From CAZIPZ01 sp964541075 (GTDB taxonomy: Bacteria > Acidobacteriota > Terriglobia > 20CM-2-55-15), in the NCBI GenBank assembly GCA_964541075.1, contig CAZIPZ010000067.1:1-18764 (forward strand): DNA of 18,764 nucleotides, read 5' to 3'. A model generated the notes under the pieces. The model had not been told where the DNA came from. It ran no database searches and was given only the letters and a program-made list of their open reading frames with translations. Shown here piece by piece: positions 1 through 8,524 of this stretch. Within the stretch, counting starts at the first letter, position 1. Each line of letters starts with the position of its first letter. Made by a program: the position numbers and the translations under genes.

Positions 1-83
1 CGAAGTATCACCGTGGCAACCTTTACTACTTCGACAAGTACTGGGATGTGCTGCCATTAACCCTGTCGTCCCGAAGGCAATGA
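1..83 (+). CDS. 3' end of an unidentified upstream gene (partial)
   Basis: The reading frame beginning at position 3 is open from the window edge and ends with TGA at 81-83. It gives a 26-residue tail rich in aromatic and charged residues (KYHRGNLYYFDKYWDVLPL, then LTLSSRRQ), which reads like a real protein end. The stop overlaps the ATG of the next gene as ATGA, the junction type used repeatedly in this cluster, which supports this frame. The product cannot be identified from so short a piece. The frame beginning at position 2 is also open to the edge, so an N-terminal extension of the next gene is a possible alternative. Confidence 0.55.
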   Translation, partial: KYHRGNLYYFDKYWDVLPLTLSSRRQ

Positions 84-895
84 AGAGCGCAACTCAGAGC
101 TGGCCGAATTCCACAGCAGACTACGTGCGTAGAAACGGTCTCGATCACCTTATTGCGTTCTCCGAACGCCGCCCGGAAAAGGGAATCACGGACTCGGTAA
201 ACCCGGCAAACAGAGACCCTCTCCCGCCGGAGTGGGACGATCTGGTTCGTCTGCATCAACTGATCCGCAGTCGAAAGGCGGCGACGGTACTTGAATTCGG
301 CGTCGGCAGATCCACAGTCATTATCGCGGACGCGTTGCAAAAGAACGAACGGGACTACGGAGGCTTCTGGAAATCGAGCCTCAGGCGCCAGAATCTTTTC
401 GAAGTCCATTCTGTGGATGCGAACAGGAAGTTCATCGATGTCACTCGACGGAATCTCGGGGTGCTGAAGAATCGCGTGCATTTCCTTAGGGCGGACGTCG
501 TGATGGCCGAGTTCAACAGCCGCATCTGCACCTTATTTCGCAGGCTTCCTAACATCTGTCCGGACGTCATCTATTTGGATGGACCCGACCAGTTCTCACC
601 TCGTAACCACGTGCGAGGCATTACCACCGCGCATCAGGACAGGCTGCCGATGGCCGCGGATATCCTGACGATCGAACATTTTTTGCTTCCCGGCACAATG
701 ATTGTTGTGGATGGCCGTACTGCGAATGCGAGATTTCTTAAAGCGAATGTTCAGAGAAACTGGACCTATGAATGGAATCAAGATCACGATGCGCATTACT
801 TTGAACTCATGGAGAAACCCCTGGGAAGATTCAATGCGGCGCAGGTGGAATTCTGTCTCGGAAAGGAATGGATTCGGCGCGCCGACGCACGTTGA
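80..895 (+). CDS. Class I SAM-dependent methyltransferase-like protein
   Basis: The 271-residue product has the layout of a class I Rossmann methyltransferase. A glycine-containing motif I (VLEFGVGRST, residues 70-79) is followed by an acidic strand end (HSVDAN, 110-115), a motif IV-like DVIYLDGPDQF (162-172) and a late strand GTMIVVDGR (205-213). No signal peptide or membrane segment is seen, so it should be cytoplasmic. The acceptor is unknown; in this setting it may be a nucleotide sugar or glycan precursor, which is inference. Start ATG 80 overlaps the upstream stop by 4 nt. A GAAGG sits only 2 nt before the ATG, so the ribosome binding site is poor. The frame is open to the window edge, so a longer N-terminus is possible. 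It ends in a TGATG junction with the next gene. Confidence 0.72.
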   Translation: MKSATQSWPNSTADYVRRNGLDHLIAFSERRPEKGITDSVNPANRDPLPPEWDDLVRLHQLIRSRKAATVLEFGVGRSTVIIADALQKNERDYGGFWKSSLRRQNLFEVHSVDANRKFIDVTRRNLGVLKNRVHFLRADVVMAEFNSRICTLFRRLPNICPDVIYLDGPDQFSPRNHVRGITTAHQDRLPMAADILTIEHFLLPGTMIVVDGRTANARFLKANVQRNWTYEWNQDHDAHYFELMEKPLGRFNAAQVEFCLGKEWIRRADAR

Positions 896-2232
896 TGAAG
901 GAACGCAAGCGAGTTCTGATTTTCGCGGATAACGCCAACAGAGATTTGCTGGCGACGCGGCTCGTCCAGCGCGCCCTGCAACGGCGCGGCGTGGAGACCG
1001 GGCTTTACACCCAAAACAACATCACCGTTGGGTTTAGAAAAATGCGGCCGCACGCGGTTGTCTGCAATCGAGGGAATCTTCCCTTTGCAAAAACCGCGGC
1101 GCAGTACTGCAAAGTATATGTGGTGCCGTCTGAGGGCGCTCAGCTCACACCCGAAACGATGCTTTCGGTTTTCATGGGCCGCGGATACTTCAAGCTCGAT
1201 TCCGTGGAGTGGATTTCACGATGCTATCTTTGGAGCGAGAATGTTCGTCATTGGCTTCTCCAGACCGGCATGTTCCGTCCCGACCAGCTTCTGGTTACCG
1301 GAAATTGCAGGCTGGATGTTTACCGGAATCTCAAACGGCCGGCCGCAAATCGTAAGTTCACGCTGGGAGTGGCATTTTCGGCGAAAGGAGTCAGCGCCTA
1401 TTACGGCCATCCGCATTACGCCGAGACGTACTTTGATTTTCATCCGGACCTTGTCTTTCCTGTTGCTGCGCCCGGACGGCACTATGAAGACATCGTTTGG
1501 CGTGATCATGCCATCCTGCGCAGAATGATGCGCTATTTGCGGAGATTCATAGAACAGACCGACGGCGAAATCATTCTGCGTCCCGGCCCACTCGAAGATC
1601 ATCGCGAATTTCTCTTTCTTCAAAAGCGCTTTCCTGACCGGGTGCGCGTGAAATTGAACCAGCCGATGATCGAATTTCTATCTGAAATCGATACCCTGCT
1701 CACGTGCTGGTCCACCACGGGTCTTGAGGCTCTCGTCATGGGAGTGCCCGTCGTTTCCCTGGCGGGCGCCATCGATCAGGAGCATCTCTTCGCACACATC
1801 GATGGGAAGGCGGGCGGATTCGACGTATTCGTCCCGTTCTATCATCTGCCGAAGACCGAGGATGAGCTCTTCGACATGTTGAAATTGGCTGCTCAACATC
1901 GGTTGACGGTGTCTCCGCGATCGGACAATGAAGTGGCGGCGTTATTGAAAGAGATCTACGACTGGCCATATGCGCAAGCCGCAAGCGATCGAATCGGAGA
2001 AGACTTGGTGAATGATCTCAAAGATGCCAAGGAAACGCCTCGATCGGAGTGGGCAAAGGCGTTTCCAATTCGTTACGGAATTCCTATGCCGTTTGCGCCG
2101 GCCGCATATTGGGCAGGTACGCTTCTCTATTTCTTGAAGAAAGGCGCCTTCAAACCGATGCGCTCCTTCTTCCGGACCAAAGATCCTCACATTGAAGCGT
2201 TGATCCGTCGAATGGAAGCTAATGAAGTCTAG
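895..2232 (+). CDS. Surface carbohydrate biosynthesis protein, GT-B/CDP-glycerol-transferase-like
   Basis: The 445-residue product begins MKERKRVLIFADNANRD, a short basic start leading into a Rossmann-like strand. The C-terminal half carries IILRPGPLED (226-235) and LTCWSTTGLEALVMGVPVV (269-287). The small-Ser/Thr-Gly-x-Glu-Ala pattern followed by G-x-P is seen in the donor-binding half of GT-B enzymes and CDP-glycerol glycerophosphotransferase-like proteins. VTGNCRLDV (134-142) is an N-domain feature common in this group. It probably transfers or processes an activated sugar at the cytoplasmic face; substrate unknown. I chose ATG 895 because it forms a 1-nt stop-start overlap (TGATG) and gives a clean N-terminus. 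An in-frame ATG at 868 would add nine residues and has a purine-rich GGAAAGGA almost touching it, so it remains an alternative. Confidence 0.7.
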   Translation: MKERKRVLIFADNANRDLLATRLVQRALQRRGVETGLYTQNNITVGFRKMRPHAVVCNRGNLPFAKTAAQYCKVYVVPSEGAQLTPETMLSVFMGRGYFKLDSVEWISRCYLWSENVRHWLLQTGMFRPDQLLVTGNCRLDVYRNLKRPAANRKFTLGVAFSAKGVSAYYGHPHYAETYFDFHPDLVFPVAAPGRHYEDIVWRDHAILRRMMRYLRRFIEQTDGEIILRPGPLEDHREFLFLQKRFPDRVRVKLNQPMIEFLSEIDTLLTCWSTTGLEALVMGVPVVSLAGAIDQEHLFAHIDGKAGGFDVFVPFYHLPKTEDELFDMLKLAAQHRLTVSPRSDNEVAALLKEIYDWPYAQAASDRIGEDLVNDLKDAKETPRSEWAKAFPIRYGIPMPFAPAAYWAGTLLYFLKKGAFKPMRSFFRTKDPHIEALIRRMEANEV

Positions 2233-3232
2233 GCGCGTCTTCGTGATCGCTGAAGTCGCGCAGAACCATGAGGGCAGTCTTGGACTCGCTCATGCTTTCG
2301 TCGATGCCGTCGCCAGCACCGTCGCCAACGCGATCAAGTTCCAGACCCACATTGCGGAAGCAGAAAGCACGCCCAGCGAACCGTTTCGCGTTCCCTTCAG
2401 CCTTCAGGATGAATCAAGATTTGCGTACTGGAAACGCATGGAATTTACGAAGGATCAGTGGCTAGGCCTGAAAGAACACGCGGAAGAAAAAGGCCTTACA
2501 TTTCTCAGCTCGCCCTTTTCCGTGGAAGCAGTGGATTTATTGCAGGGGATAGGAGTCGAGGCGTGGAAAATTGGTTCGGGAGAAACAGCTTCAACGCAGA
2601 TGCTCGATCGGATTCTGGCGACCCGGAAACCTGTCTATGTCTCGACCGGTATGAGCTCTTTCGAGGAAATTGATCGCCTTGTGGGCTCGCTCAAGGCGTC
2701 CAGCGCGCACTTCACGCTAATGCAGTGCACAACCAGTTATCCCAATCCCGCAGAATCGGTCGGCTTGAACGTGATGCAGGAATTCCAGCGGCGATATCAA
2801 TGCGACGTCGGACTTTCGGATCATTCCGGAACCATCTATCCGGGCTTGGCTGCTGCAGTCCTGGGCGCGAGTGCAATCGAAGTCCATGTCACTTTGAGCC
2901 GTGAAATGTTTGGTCCGGATGTCTCTTCATCCATTACAACCCGGGAGCTCCGCGAACTGGTGGAGGGCATTCGATTTATTGAGCGGATGCTGGATCATCC
3001 TGTCGATAAGGATAGAATCGCCAAGGAACTTCAGCCTCTCAGGACCCTTTTCGGCAAAAGCGCCGTAGCGATCCGGGATTTGCCTGCAGGAACTGTGGTT
3101 CAGGCCGCTGACATCGCCTTCAAGAAACCCGGTCTGGGTATTTGCGAGCCTGACGCCCATCAACTCATTGGAAAAAAGACGCTCCGATCTATTCCGAGAA
3201 ATACCGTTTTCGTTCTCGAAGATCTTCAGTAA
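2222..3232 (+). CDS. neuB: N-acetylneuraminate synthase family protein (NeuB-type NulO synthase)
   Basis: NeuB enzymes condense phosphoenolpyruvate with an N-acetylated mannosamine-type or related 6-carbon sugar to give a nine-carbon nonulosonic acid. The 336-residue protein has the TIM-barrel motifs AEVAQNHEG (10-18), IKFQTH (38-43), KIGSGE (116-121), QCTTSYP (168-174) and GLSDHSG (197-203, His201), then EVHVTL with His222 and GPD (231-233). A SAF/antifreeze-like domain (about 279-336) ends the protein, giving the family's usual length. His201 and His222 match the metal ligands known in meningococcal NeuB. The usual EKHFT strand reads EVHVT here. It overlaps the preceding gene by 11 nt and has GGAAG at 2214-2218. 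With neuC and neuA following directly, NulO synthesis is secure; whether the sugar is Neu5Ac, legionaminic or another NulO is not. Confidence 0.93.
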   Translation: MKSRRVFVIAEVAQNHEGSLGLAHAFVDAVASTVANAIKFQTHIAEAESTPSEPFRVPFSLQDESRFAYWKRMEFTKDQWLGLKEHAEEKGLTFLSSPFSVEAVDLLQGIGVEAWKIGSGETASTQMLDRILATRKPVYVSTGMSSFEEIDRLVGSLKASSAHFTLMQCTTSYPNPAESVGLNVMQEFQRRYQCDVGLSDHSGTIYPGLAAAVLGASAIEVHVTLSREMFGPDVSSSITTRELRELVEGIRFIERMLDHPVDKDRIAKELQPLRTLFGKSAVAIRDLPAGTVVQAADIAFKKPGLGICEPDAHQLIGKKTLRSIPRNTVFVLEDLQ

Positions 3233-3235
3233 GCC

Positions 3236-4387
3236 GTGAAAAAAAGAAAAATTGCTGTAGTGGTGGTAAGCCGGGCGAATTACGGAAGAATCAAATCTGT
3301 TCTTCAAGCCATTCGGAAACGCCCGGATCTGGAGCTGCAGCTCATTGTCGGTGCGTCCGCTCTGTTGTATCGATTCGGCAACGCCATTGACGTTATTCGC
3401 AAAGACGGCTTCGAGCCCACGGCGACAGTGTACTTCGTTATTGAAGGTGAAAATCCCACCACGATGGCGAAATCCACAGGAATCGCAATCGTCGAACTCT
3501 CTACTCTTCTTGAAAATTTGAAGCCGGATGCCGTGCTCACGGTCGCAGACCGCTACGAAACAATGGCGACCGCGGTCACCGCGAGCTACATGAATATTCC
3601 ACTCGCGCACACGCAAGGCGGGGAAATCACCGGATCGATCGACGAAAGCGTCAGGCATGCTGTAACGAAGCTGGCGCACGTCCATTTTCCCGCCACCGTT
3701 CAAAGCGCGGAGAACATCAAAAGAATGGGAGAGGATCCGGCGTCCATACACATGACCGGATGCCCATCCATCGATATCATCGCGAATCTCGACCTATCAC
3801 TGGATGGCGTTATGAGTAAGTACGGCGGAACGGGAGCGCAGCTCGACTATTCGAAACCGTACTTACTCGTTCTGCAGCATCCCGTCACGACGGAATTCGG
3901 AAGCGGTTTGAAACAGGTCCAGGAGACCATTAAGGCCATTCACGAGCTGAGGATGCCGACCGTATGGCTATGGCCCAATGTAGATGCCGGATCCGACGAC
4001 ATTTCCAAAGGCCTGCGCGTTTATCGCGAACAATGCGATCCGGATTTCGTTCATTTCTACCGCAATTTTTCCGTCGAGGATTATGCGCGCGTGCTGAACA
4101 ACTGCGCCTGCATTGTGGGCAACAGCAGCAGCGGGCTCAGGGAAGGCGCCTATCTCGGAGTGCCTTGCGTGAACATCGGCACCCGGCAGGATCGGCGCGA
4201 GCGAGCCGGCAACGTTGTTGATGTCGGCTACGATGCGGAAGCCATCCGCACCGGCATCAAGAAGCAGCTCCATATCGGACGTCATCCTCAAAGCACCCTC
4301 TTTGGCGACGGCAACGCAGGACAAAGAATCGCCGAAGTGCTGGCCACTGCAGAGCTCTCCGTCATCAAGACGTTGCGTTATCTATGA
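3236..4387 (+). CDS. neuC: UDP-N-acetylglucosamine 2-epimerase (hydrolysing), NeuC family
   Basis: NeuC-type enzymes epimerise C2 of UDP-GlcNAc (or a diacetamido analogue, as in LegG) and hydrolyse the nucleotide, supplying the ManNAc-type substrate of NeuB. The 383-residue GT-B-fold protein shows ADRYETMA (104-111), the signature HTQGGEITGSIDESVRH (125-141), TGCPSID (174-180), HP (215-216) and a C-terminal nucleotide-binding run with NSSSG (296-300), then GTRQDRRERAGN (315-326). His215 aligns with the conserved His of WecB-type epimerases. The start is GTG 3236, 3 nt after the neuB stop, with no clear Shine-Dalgarno, suggesting translational coupling. Codons 2-4 begin with an A7 tract (3239-3245). 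Sequence alone does not separate Neu5Ac-type from legionaminic-type substrates. Confidence 0.92.
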   Translation: MKKRKIAVVVVSRANYGRIKSVLQAIRKRPDLELQLIVGASALLYRFGNAIDVIRKDGFEPTATVYFVIEGENPTTMAKSTGIAIVELSTLLENLKPDAVLTVADRYETMATAVTASYMNIPLAHTQGGEITGSIDESVRHAVTKLAHVHFPATVQSAENIKRMGEDPASIHMTGCPSIDIIANLDLSLDGVMSKYGGTGAQLDYSKPYLLVLQHPVTTEFGSGLKQVQETIKAIHELRMPTVWLWPNVDAGSDDISKGLRVYREQCDPDFVHFYRNFSVEDYARVLNNCACIVGNSSSGLREGAYLGVPCVNIGTRQDRRERAGNVVDVGYDAEAIRTGIKKQLHIGRHPQSTLFGDGNAGQRIAEVLATAELSVIKTLRYL

Positions 4388-5085
4388 CCGGAGGTTGGCG
4401 GGCTCTGGGCCTGATTCCTGCTCGCGGGGGTTCAAAGGGAATCCCAGGGAAGAACATTCGTCTGGTGAATGGCGAACCCTTGATCGCATATACGATCCGG
4501 TCCGCCCAACAGAGCCGCCTGCTTACAGATCTCGTCGTCTCGACGGATTCCACGGCAATCGCCGAACTCGCCGCCCGTTATCGCGTGGAAGTTCTCATGC
4601 GTCCGGCCGAACTGGCGCAGGATGACACGCCTGCGGCCCCGGTGGCGATCCACGCACTGGATGTTTTGAAAAGTCGCGGACGCGAATACGAGAGCCTTGT
4701 CCTTCTGCAACCAACGTGCCCGCTAAGGTCCGCCAAAGACATCGATGATGCGCTGACGCTTCTGATGGGATCGGACCACGATGCCGTCGTCAGCGTCTAT
4801 CAAGTTTCGGACCACCATCCGGCGCGCATGTATTCACTGGAAGGAAACCGTCTGATCCCTTATGACAAAGCCGGTGAACAGCTCAATCGTCAGGATTTGC
4901 CGGCGGTTTATCATCGAAACGGCGTGGTTTACGCGATACGGGAGCAAGCCTTGCGCAGAGAACGAACGTTCAATCCCCGGAACAAAGCCGCCTACGTTAT
5001 GCCACGTGAGCGATCGGTCAACGTCGACGAAGAAGTCGACCTCTTAATTGCAGAGCAGCTCCTGAAAGCATGCGAATCCTCGTGA
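4384..5085 (+). CDS. neuA: Acylneuraminate cytidylyltransferase (CMP-NulO synthetase)
   Basis: This enzyme activates the NeuB product with CTP to form the CMP-linked donor. The 233-residue protein has the full family pattern: IPARGGSKGIPGKNI (11-25) for the CTP phosphates, VVSTDS (51-56), RPAELAQDDT (73-82), LLQPTCPLR (107-115), the sugar-contact region YHRNGVVYAI (176-185) and SVNVDEEVDL (211-220) near the end. The length is typical of the short single-domain form, with no C-terminal esterase or phosphatase domain. ATG 4384 overlaps the neuC stop as ATGA. Together with neuB and neuC it completes a minimal NulO activation route. A second, SpsF-like nucleotidyltransferase domain lies downstream in the 6038 gene, so the cluster has two such domains. 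Confidence 0.93.
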   Translation: MTGGWRALGLIPARGGSKGIPGKNIRLVNGEPLIAYTIRSAQQSRLLTDLVVSTDSTAIAELAARYRVEVLMRPAELAQDDTPAAPVAIHALDVLKSRGREYESLVLLQPTCPLRSAKDIDDALTLLMGSDHDAVVSVYQVSDHHPARMYSLEGNRLIPYDKAGEQLNRQDLPAVYHRNGVVYAIREQALRRERTFNPRNKAAYVMPRERSVNVDEEVDLLIAEQLLKACESS

Positions 5086-6041
5086 TCGAACCTGCACTCC
5101 ACGGTCCCTCCGCACGAAGGATCATCGAAGAAATCGGCGATGTGGACTATGTCCGGTACGAGAACCACGAAACACTGCTTCGACTGGCCGCCCAGGGTTC
5201 ATATGAAGCGGTATTCACCACTTTGGGCGTTCCGATGGATGCGTCCGTGTTGGATGCGTTTCGCTCCCTCCGTTGGATTGTTACGCCAACCACTGGCCTT
5301 GATCATATCGACACGTCCGAGGCGGCCAAACGCAGCATCCGCGTGATCTCCCTGCGTGGAGAGCTGGACTTTCTCGAAACGGTGCACGCGACGGCCGAGC
5401 ACACATGGGCTTTGCTGCTTGCACTCACGCGGCGGATTCCATCGGGCGTCCAGGATGTTCTGGCAGGGAACTGGCGCCGGGAGTCTTTCATCGGGTCCGA
5501 AGTTAACGGCAAAACGCTGGGAATCCTGGGCTGCGGCAGGCTGGGTCGCATGGTTGCGCGATATGGCCTTGCATTCGGCATGCGCGTGCTCGCCTTCGAT
5601 CACAATTCCGAAAGCATCGGTAAAGCGGGCGCCGGAGTCGAACAGCGTGACTTAAGCTCGCTACTGAGCGGATCGGACGTTCTTTCCATCCATCTTCCTT
5701 TGAACACGGACACCCGCGGTTTCTTATCCCGCGAACGCATTTTCAGCATCAAAAGAGGAGCGCTGCTCCTTAACACCGCCCGCGGCGAGTTGCTCGATGA
5801 GGCCGCCCTCGTTGAGGCCCTCGAGACGGGACATCTCTCCGGAGCTGCGCTGGATGTGCTTACCGGCGACAGTTCGTGGAGCGACAAGGCGGCGGATAAC
5901 CCGCTGATCGGACATGCACGTCACTATGACAACCTGCTGATCACGCCGCATGTGGGCGGTTGCACTTACGAATCGATGGAAAAAACAAGCAAGTTCATTG
6001 CAGAGCGTTTTGCAAAAATGGTCCGGGACACTAAGTCATGA
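5070..6041 (+). CDS. D-isomer-specific 2-hydroxyacid dehydrogenase family protein
   Basis: The 323-residue protein has the two-domain layout of NAD(P)-dependent D-2-hydroxyacid dehydrogenases: a split N/C substrate domain around a Rossmann domain with GCGRLG (154-159) and an acidic residue at the end of the next strand (Asp177, suggesting NAD). The catalytic Arg is in NTARGE (Arg238) and the catalytic His in TPHVGG (His294). The third catalytic residue, normally Glu about five positions after the LDV motif (compare TEP in SerA), is Asp267 in LDVLTGD. It overlaps neuA by 16 nt, so its role is likely tied to the NulO sugar or a precursor. Dehydrogenases of this family oxidise or reduce 2-hydroxy/2-keto acids, and NulOs are 2-keto acids, but a direct link is inference. 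Reaction and substrate cannot be named. Confidence 0.85.
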   Translation: MRILVIEPALHGPSARRIIEEIGDVDYVRYENHETLLRLAAQGSYEAVFTTLGVPMDASVLDAFRSLRWIVTPTTGLDHIDTSEAAKRSIRVISLRGELDFLETVHATAEHTWALLLALTRRIPSGVQDVLAGNWRRESFIGSEVNGKTLGILGCGRLGRMVARYGLAFGMRVLAFDHNSESIGKAGAGVEQRDLSSLLSGSDVLSIHLPLNTDTRGFLSRERIFSIKRGALLLNTARGELLDEAALVEALETGHLSGAALDVLTGDSSWSDKAADNPLIGHARHYDNLLITPHVGGCTYESMEKTSKFIAERFAKMVRDTKS

Positions 6042-8524
6042 AGACCGCCATTCTCGTTACTGCCCGACTTGGTTCAACGCGGTTAAAGCAGAAGCACCTC
6101 CTGCCCGTGAACGGTCAGCCTGTGATGTTTCATCTGCTGCAGCGTATCGCATACGAATTCAAGAAAGAGATCGCGAGTGGAGATGCGCGGCTCATCATCG
6201 CAACGTCCGACGAAGCTGAGAATCGCGCCTTCGAGCAATTCGCGGATGCAGAAGTCTTCTACGGCCCTATCAATAACATCCCGCTTCGTATGTTGAAGGC
6301 GGCGCAGTCCGTTGCCGCGGATCTCGTCCTTCTGGCGGAAGGGGACGACATTCTTTGTTCGCCTCGTGGGATGCGCCTTGTTTACGAGGCGCTTCAAAAC
6401 GGAGCTTCGTACGCTGCGACTTCAGGCCTGCCATTCGGCATGAATTCCTCAGGATTCTCGATCCGTTTTCTTGAGCCTGCGTTGTCGGGTGCGGAAGACT
6501 CTGTCCTGGATACCGGCTGGACCCGAGTGTTTGATGAATCCGCCAAAACCGTCATCAATGTGACCTCTATCCCCCAGATGGAATCGCTGCGCTTCACTCT
6601 CGATTACGATGAGGACTATCAGTTTTTCAAGGCCATCATCGAACGCCTGGGCGATCGAATCCCCTCGATCAGTGATGCGGATCTGGTCGACTTTGTCTTG
6701 AAGGACAATTTGCACTTCATCAACCGCAGCCGGGTAAAGGAATATTGGGAGAACTTCTATAGAGGCCGCGCCAGGGAAGCCGGCTTACTCCTTTTGTGCG
6801 GCGAGAGTGATCTTCACCTTGAGAGCTATGGTCAGACCATAGTGTGGTGCCCGATTCGGCGCGAAACCCTGTTCCGCCAGAAGGGAAAGCTTTATCCATT
6901 ATTCGGCGACTTCACTCCGGACGAAGGCGCTTCCGCAGTTATCGACCAACGCTTGGTCCAACAACTCGATCAAGGGCTGCTCCAGGAATCTGCTTCGTCG
7001 CCGGAAATGAGGTGGGCGCCATTGGCCATACAGCAGATCCAGTGGCGATTGTCGCGGTATCTGTGGGTGAAGGAATGCTGCAGGAGAATCCTGGATCACT
7101 ATTCTCCATCGTCGATGACCATCACGTCCGGCGACGATCGGGATCTCGTGCACGTGTTCAAACTGCTTTGCTCACAGCGCAGCATCGATCTCAAGGTGCT
7201 GTCGCAGAAGTGCGATGACACGGGTTCGCGCACTTATCTCGCAGTGCCATACGACATTCCGATCACCATCGACCCTTCGTGGTTCAGCCGTCTCCGTGCG
7301 CTCGCCTTCAGCGGAGGAAGCCTCTGGTACCAGTCCTATTGGAACATTCTCGGCAGCTTCGGACCGAACGGTTATCAAGTCAATTTCACTAGGCTGATCG
7401 GCATTCTGCAGGGTGTGAAGAGTCGAATCAGCTCGAAGCTTCGGCTAAAGAACGACGAACTTCGCGACGTCATGGTTTTCGATGAAGAAGTGCCGGTTCG
7501 AAAACGCTATCAGCTCACGCCCCAATATTGGTTGGGCTTCGAATCGGACGAACTCAGCCTGATCCAGAATCGTGTGAATACATTCTTTAATCACTACACC
7601 CCGGAATTTCTGGATACGGTGTCTCGCCGACTGGACGCTTTTTTCAAACGGAAAGCGCCGCGCCGCGTCGTTTTGTTCCACGACAAAGTGCCTTCGTCGA
7701 GAATGCTGACGAAAGTCGCGCGCCGCCACGGGGTCCCGCTCGATTTCTTAAATCATGGCGCACCCATCGAAAAGGACACTCCTCCGTCTTCATCATCGGA
7801 GTTTATTCCGCACCGTTATGTCGCCTGGAACGATTCGTCTGCACGAGCATATACAAGCCTGGGTTACGCCGGCGCTCGTGTGCGCCACCCGAGAAACGAC
7901 CTTCAACCAGCGGCGTATCGACCGTTGGCCATGCAGTGGTCGAAAGCAAGAATTCTTATTCTCGGATCGTGCCCTGTGGGAATCAGCACAGGCAGCCGCG
8001 AGGATTGCTTCTTTTACGACCTCATTGAGAGCCTCTCCGCGTTGCAAAGGCTCGGCGTTCCGCCGGAAAACATCGGCGTCAAACTCGCGAGAACGAATAT
8101 GTGGGAGCGAAAAAGGGACTCCGAGAACCTCGATCGGCTTCGCCGCCAGACCGGCCTCGAATTCACTCTTGTGGACCCTGCGCACGATACGTTGAAGATT
8201 ACAGGTTCGTTTGATCTGGTGATTTTGTTCCCCACCTCGGGAATTTGCGAAGCCGCTTTCCTTGGAATTCCGATGGTGAACTTCGGGCGTGGACTCGGCT
8301 TCATGGCGATTTTCGAGAACACGCCATTACCGCACGCGAAAACCCGGGAAGAGTTAGTCAGCCTTCTCGAGTCTTACGATAACACCGGGGTAGCTGACCT
8401 ATATCGACGGCTCACGGACTCGTTGATTGCGGGTCCCACGTTGCCGGAATTTTATAAAGACGATCTCTCAAGGGCCTCTAACGCAGTAAAGGAAGACAGA
8501 CATGAGCGAGTTTTTGAAGGGTAA
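6038..8524 (+). CDS. Fusion: SpsF-like nucleotidyltransferase + surface-carbohydrate/GT-B-like region
   Basis: Residues 1 to about 243 form a cytidylyltransferase-type domain of the SpsF/NeuA superfamily: TARLGSTRLKQKHLLP (8-23) for the nucleotide phosphates, ATSDEAENRAF near 55-65 and the metal-site loop EGDDILCSP (101-109). The remaining 585 residues resemble surface-carbohydrate/CDP-glycerol-transferase-like proteins. They carry an LNHG motif (Asn572-His573-Gly574) and FPTSGICEAAFLGIPMVNF (731-749), the G-x-x-E-A-x-x-x-G-x-P donor-site pattern also present in the 895-2232 product. The whole protein is one uninterrupted frame of 828 residues. It starts with ATGA overlap at 6038. A plausible role is activating a sugar and transferring it, but both substrates are unknown. 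No membrane segments are evident. Domain identity is firm for the N-terminus and moderate for the C-terminus. Confidence 0.78.
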   Translation: MKTAILVTARLGSTRLKQKHLLPVNGQPVMFHLLQRIAYEFKKEIASGDARLIIATSDEAENRAFEQFADAEVFYGPINNIPLRMLKAAQSVAADLVLLAEGDDILCSPRGMRLVYEALQNGASYAATSGLPFGMNSSGFSIRFLEPALSGAEDSVLDTGWTRVFDESAKTVINVTSIPQMESLRFTLDYDEDYQFFKAIIERLGDRIPSISDADLVDFVLKDNLHFINRSRVKEYWENFYRGRAREAGLLLLCGESDLHLESYGQTIVWCPIRRETLFRQKGKLYPLFGDFTPDEGASAVIDQRLVQQLDQGLLQESASSPEMRWAPLAIQQIQWRLSRYLWVKECCRRILDHYSPSSMTITSGDDRDLVHVFKLLCSQRSIDLKVLSQKCDDTGSRTYLAVPYDIPITIDPSWFSRLRALAFSGGSLWYQSYWNILGSFGPNGYQVNFTRLIGILQGVKSRISSKLRLKNDELRDVMVFDEEVPVRKRYQLTPQYWLGFESDELSLIQNRVNTFFNHYTPEFLDTVSRRLDAFFKRKAPRRVVLFHDKVPSSRMLTKVARRHGVPLDFLNHGAPIEKDTPPSSSSEFIPHRYVAWNDSSARAYTSLGYAGARVRHPRNDLQPAAYRPLAMQWSKARILILGSCPVGISTGSREDCFFYDLIESLSALQRLGVPPENIGVKLARTNMWERKRDSENLDRLRRQTGLEFTLVDPAHDTLKITGSFDLVILFPTSGICEAAFLGIPMVNFGRGLGFMAIFENTPLPHAKTREELVSLLESYDNTGVADLYRRLTDSLIAGPTLPEFYKDDLSRASNAVKEDRHERVFEG
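8489..8495 (+). promoter_or_regulatory. Strong ribosome binding site for the 63-residue ORF
   Basis: AAGGAAG lies 6 nt before ATG 8502, inside the 3' end of the 828-residue gene. It is one of the better Shine-Dalgarno sequences in a cluster where most starts are merely coupled, and it supports the small ORF being translated. Confidence 0.6.

Noticed and set aside
3239..3245. A7 tract at codons 2-4 of neuC as a phase-variation site
   Set aside because: A-rich codons after a start are common and help translation. A7 with no further repeats is weak evidence on its own.
2927..3751. A 274-residue minus-strand frame across the neuB/neuC junction
   Set aside because: It crosses two firmly identified plus-strand genes and shows no family motifs.
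4215..4625. Alternative frame ORF across the neuC/neuA junction
   Set aside because: It overlaps well-supported genes in another frame and lacks any recognisable domain.
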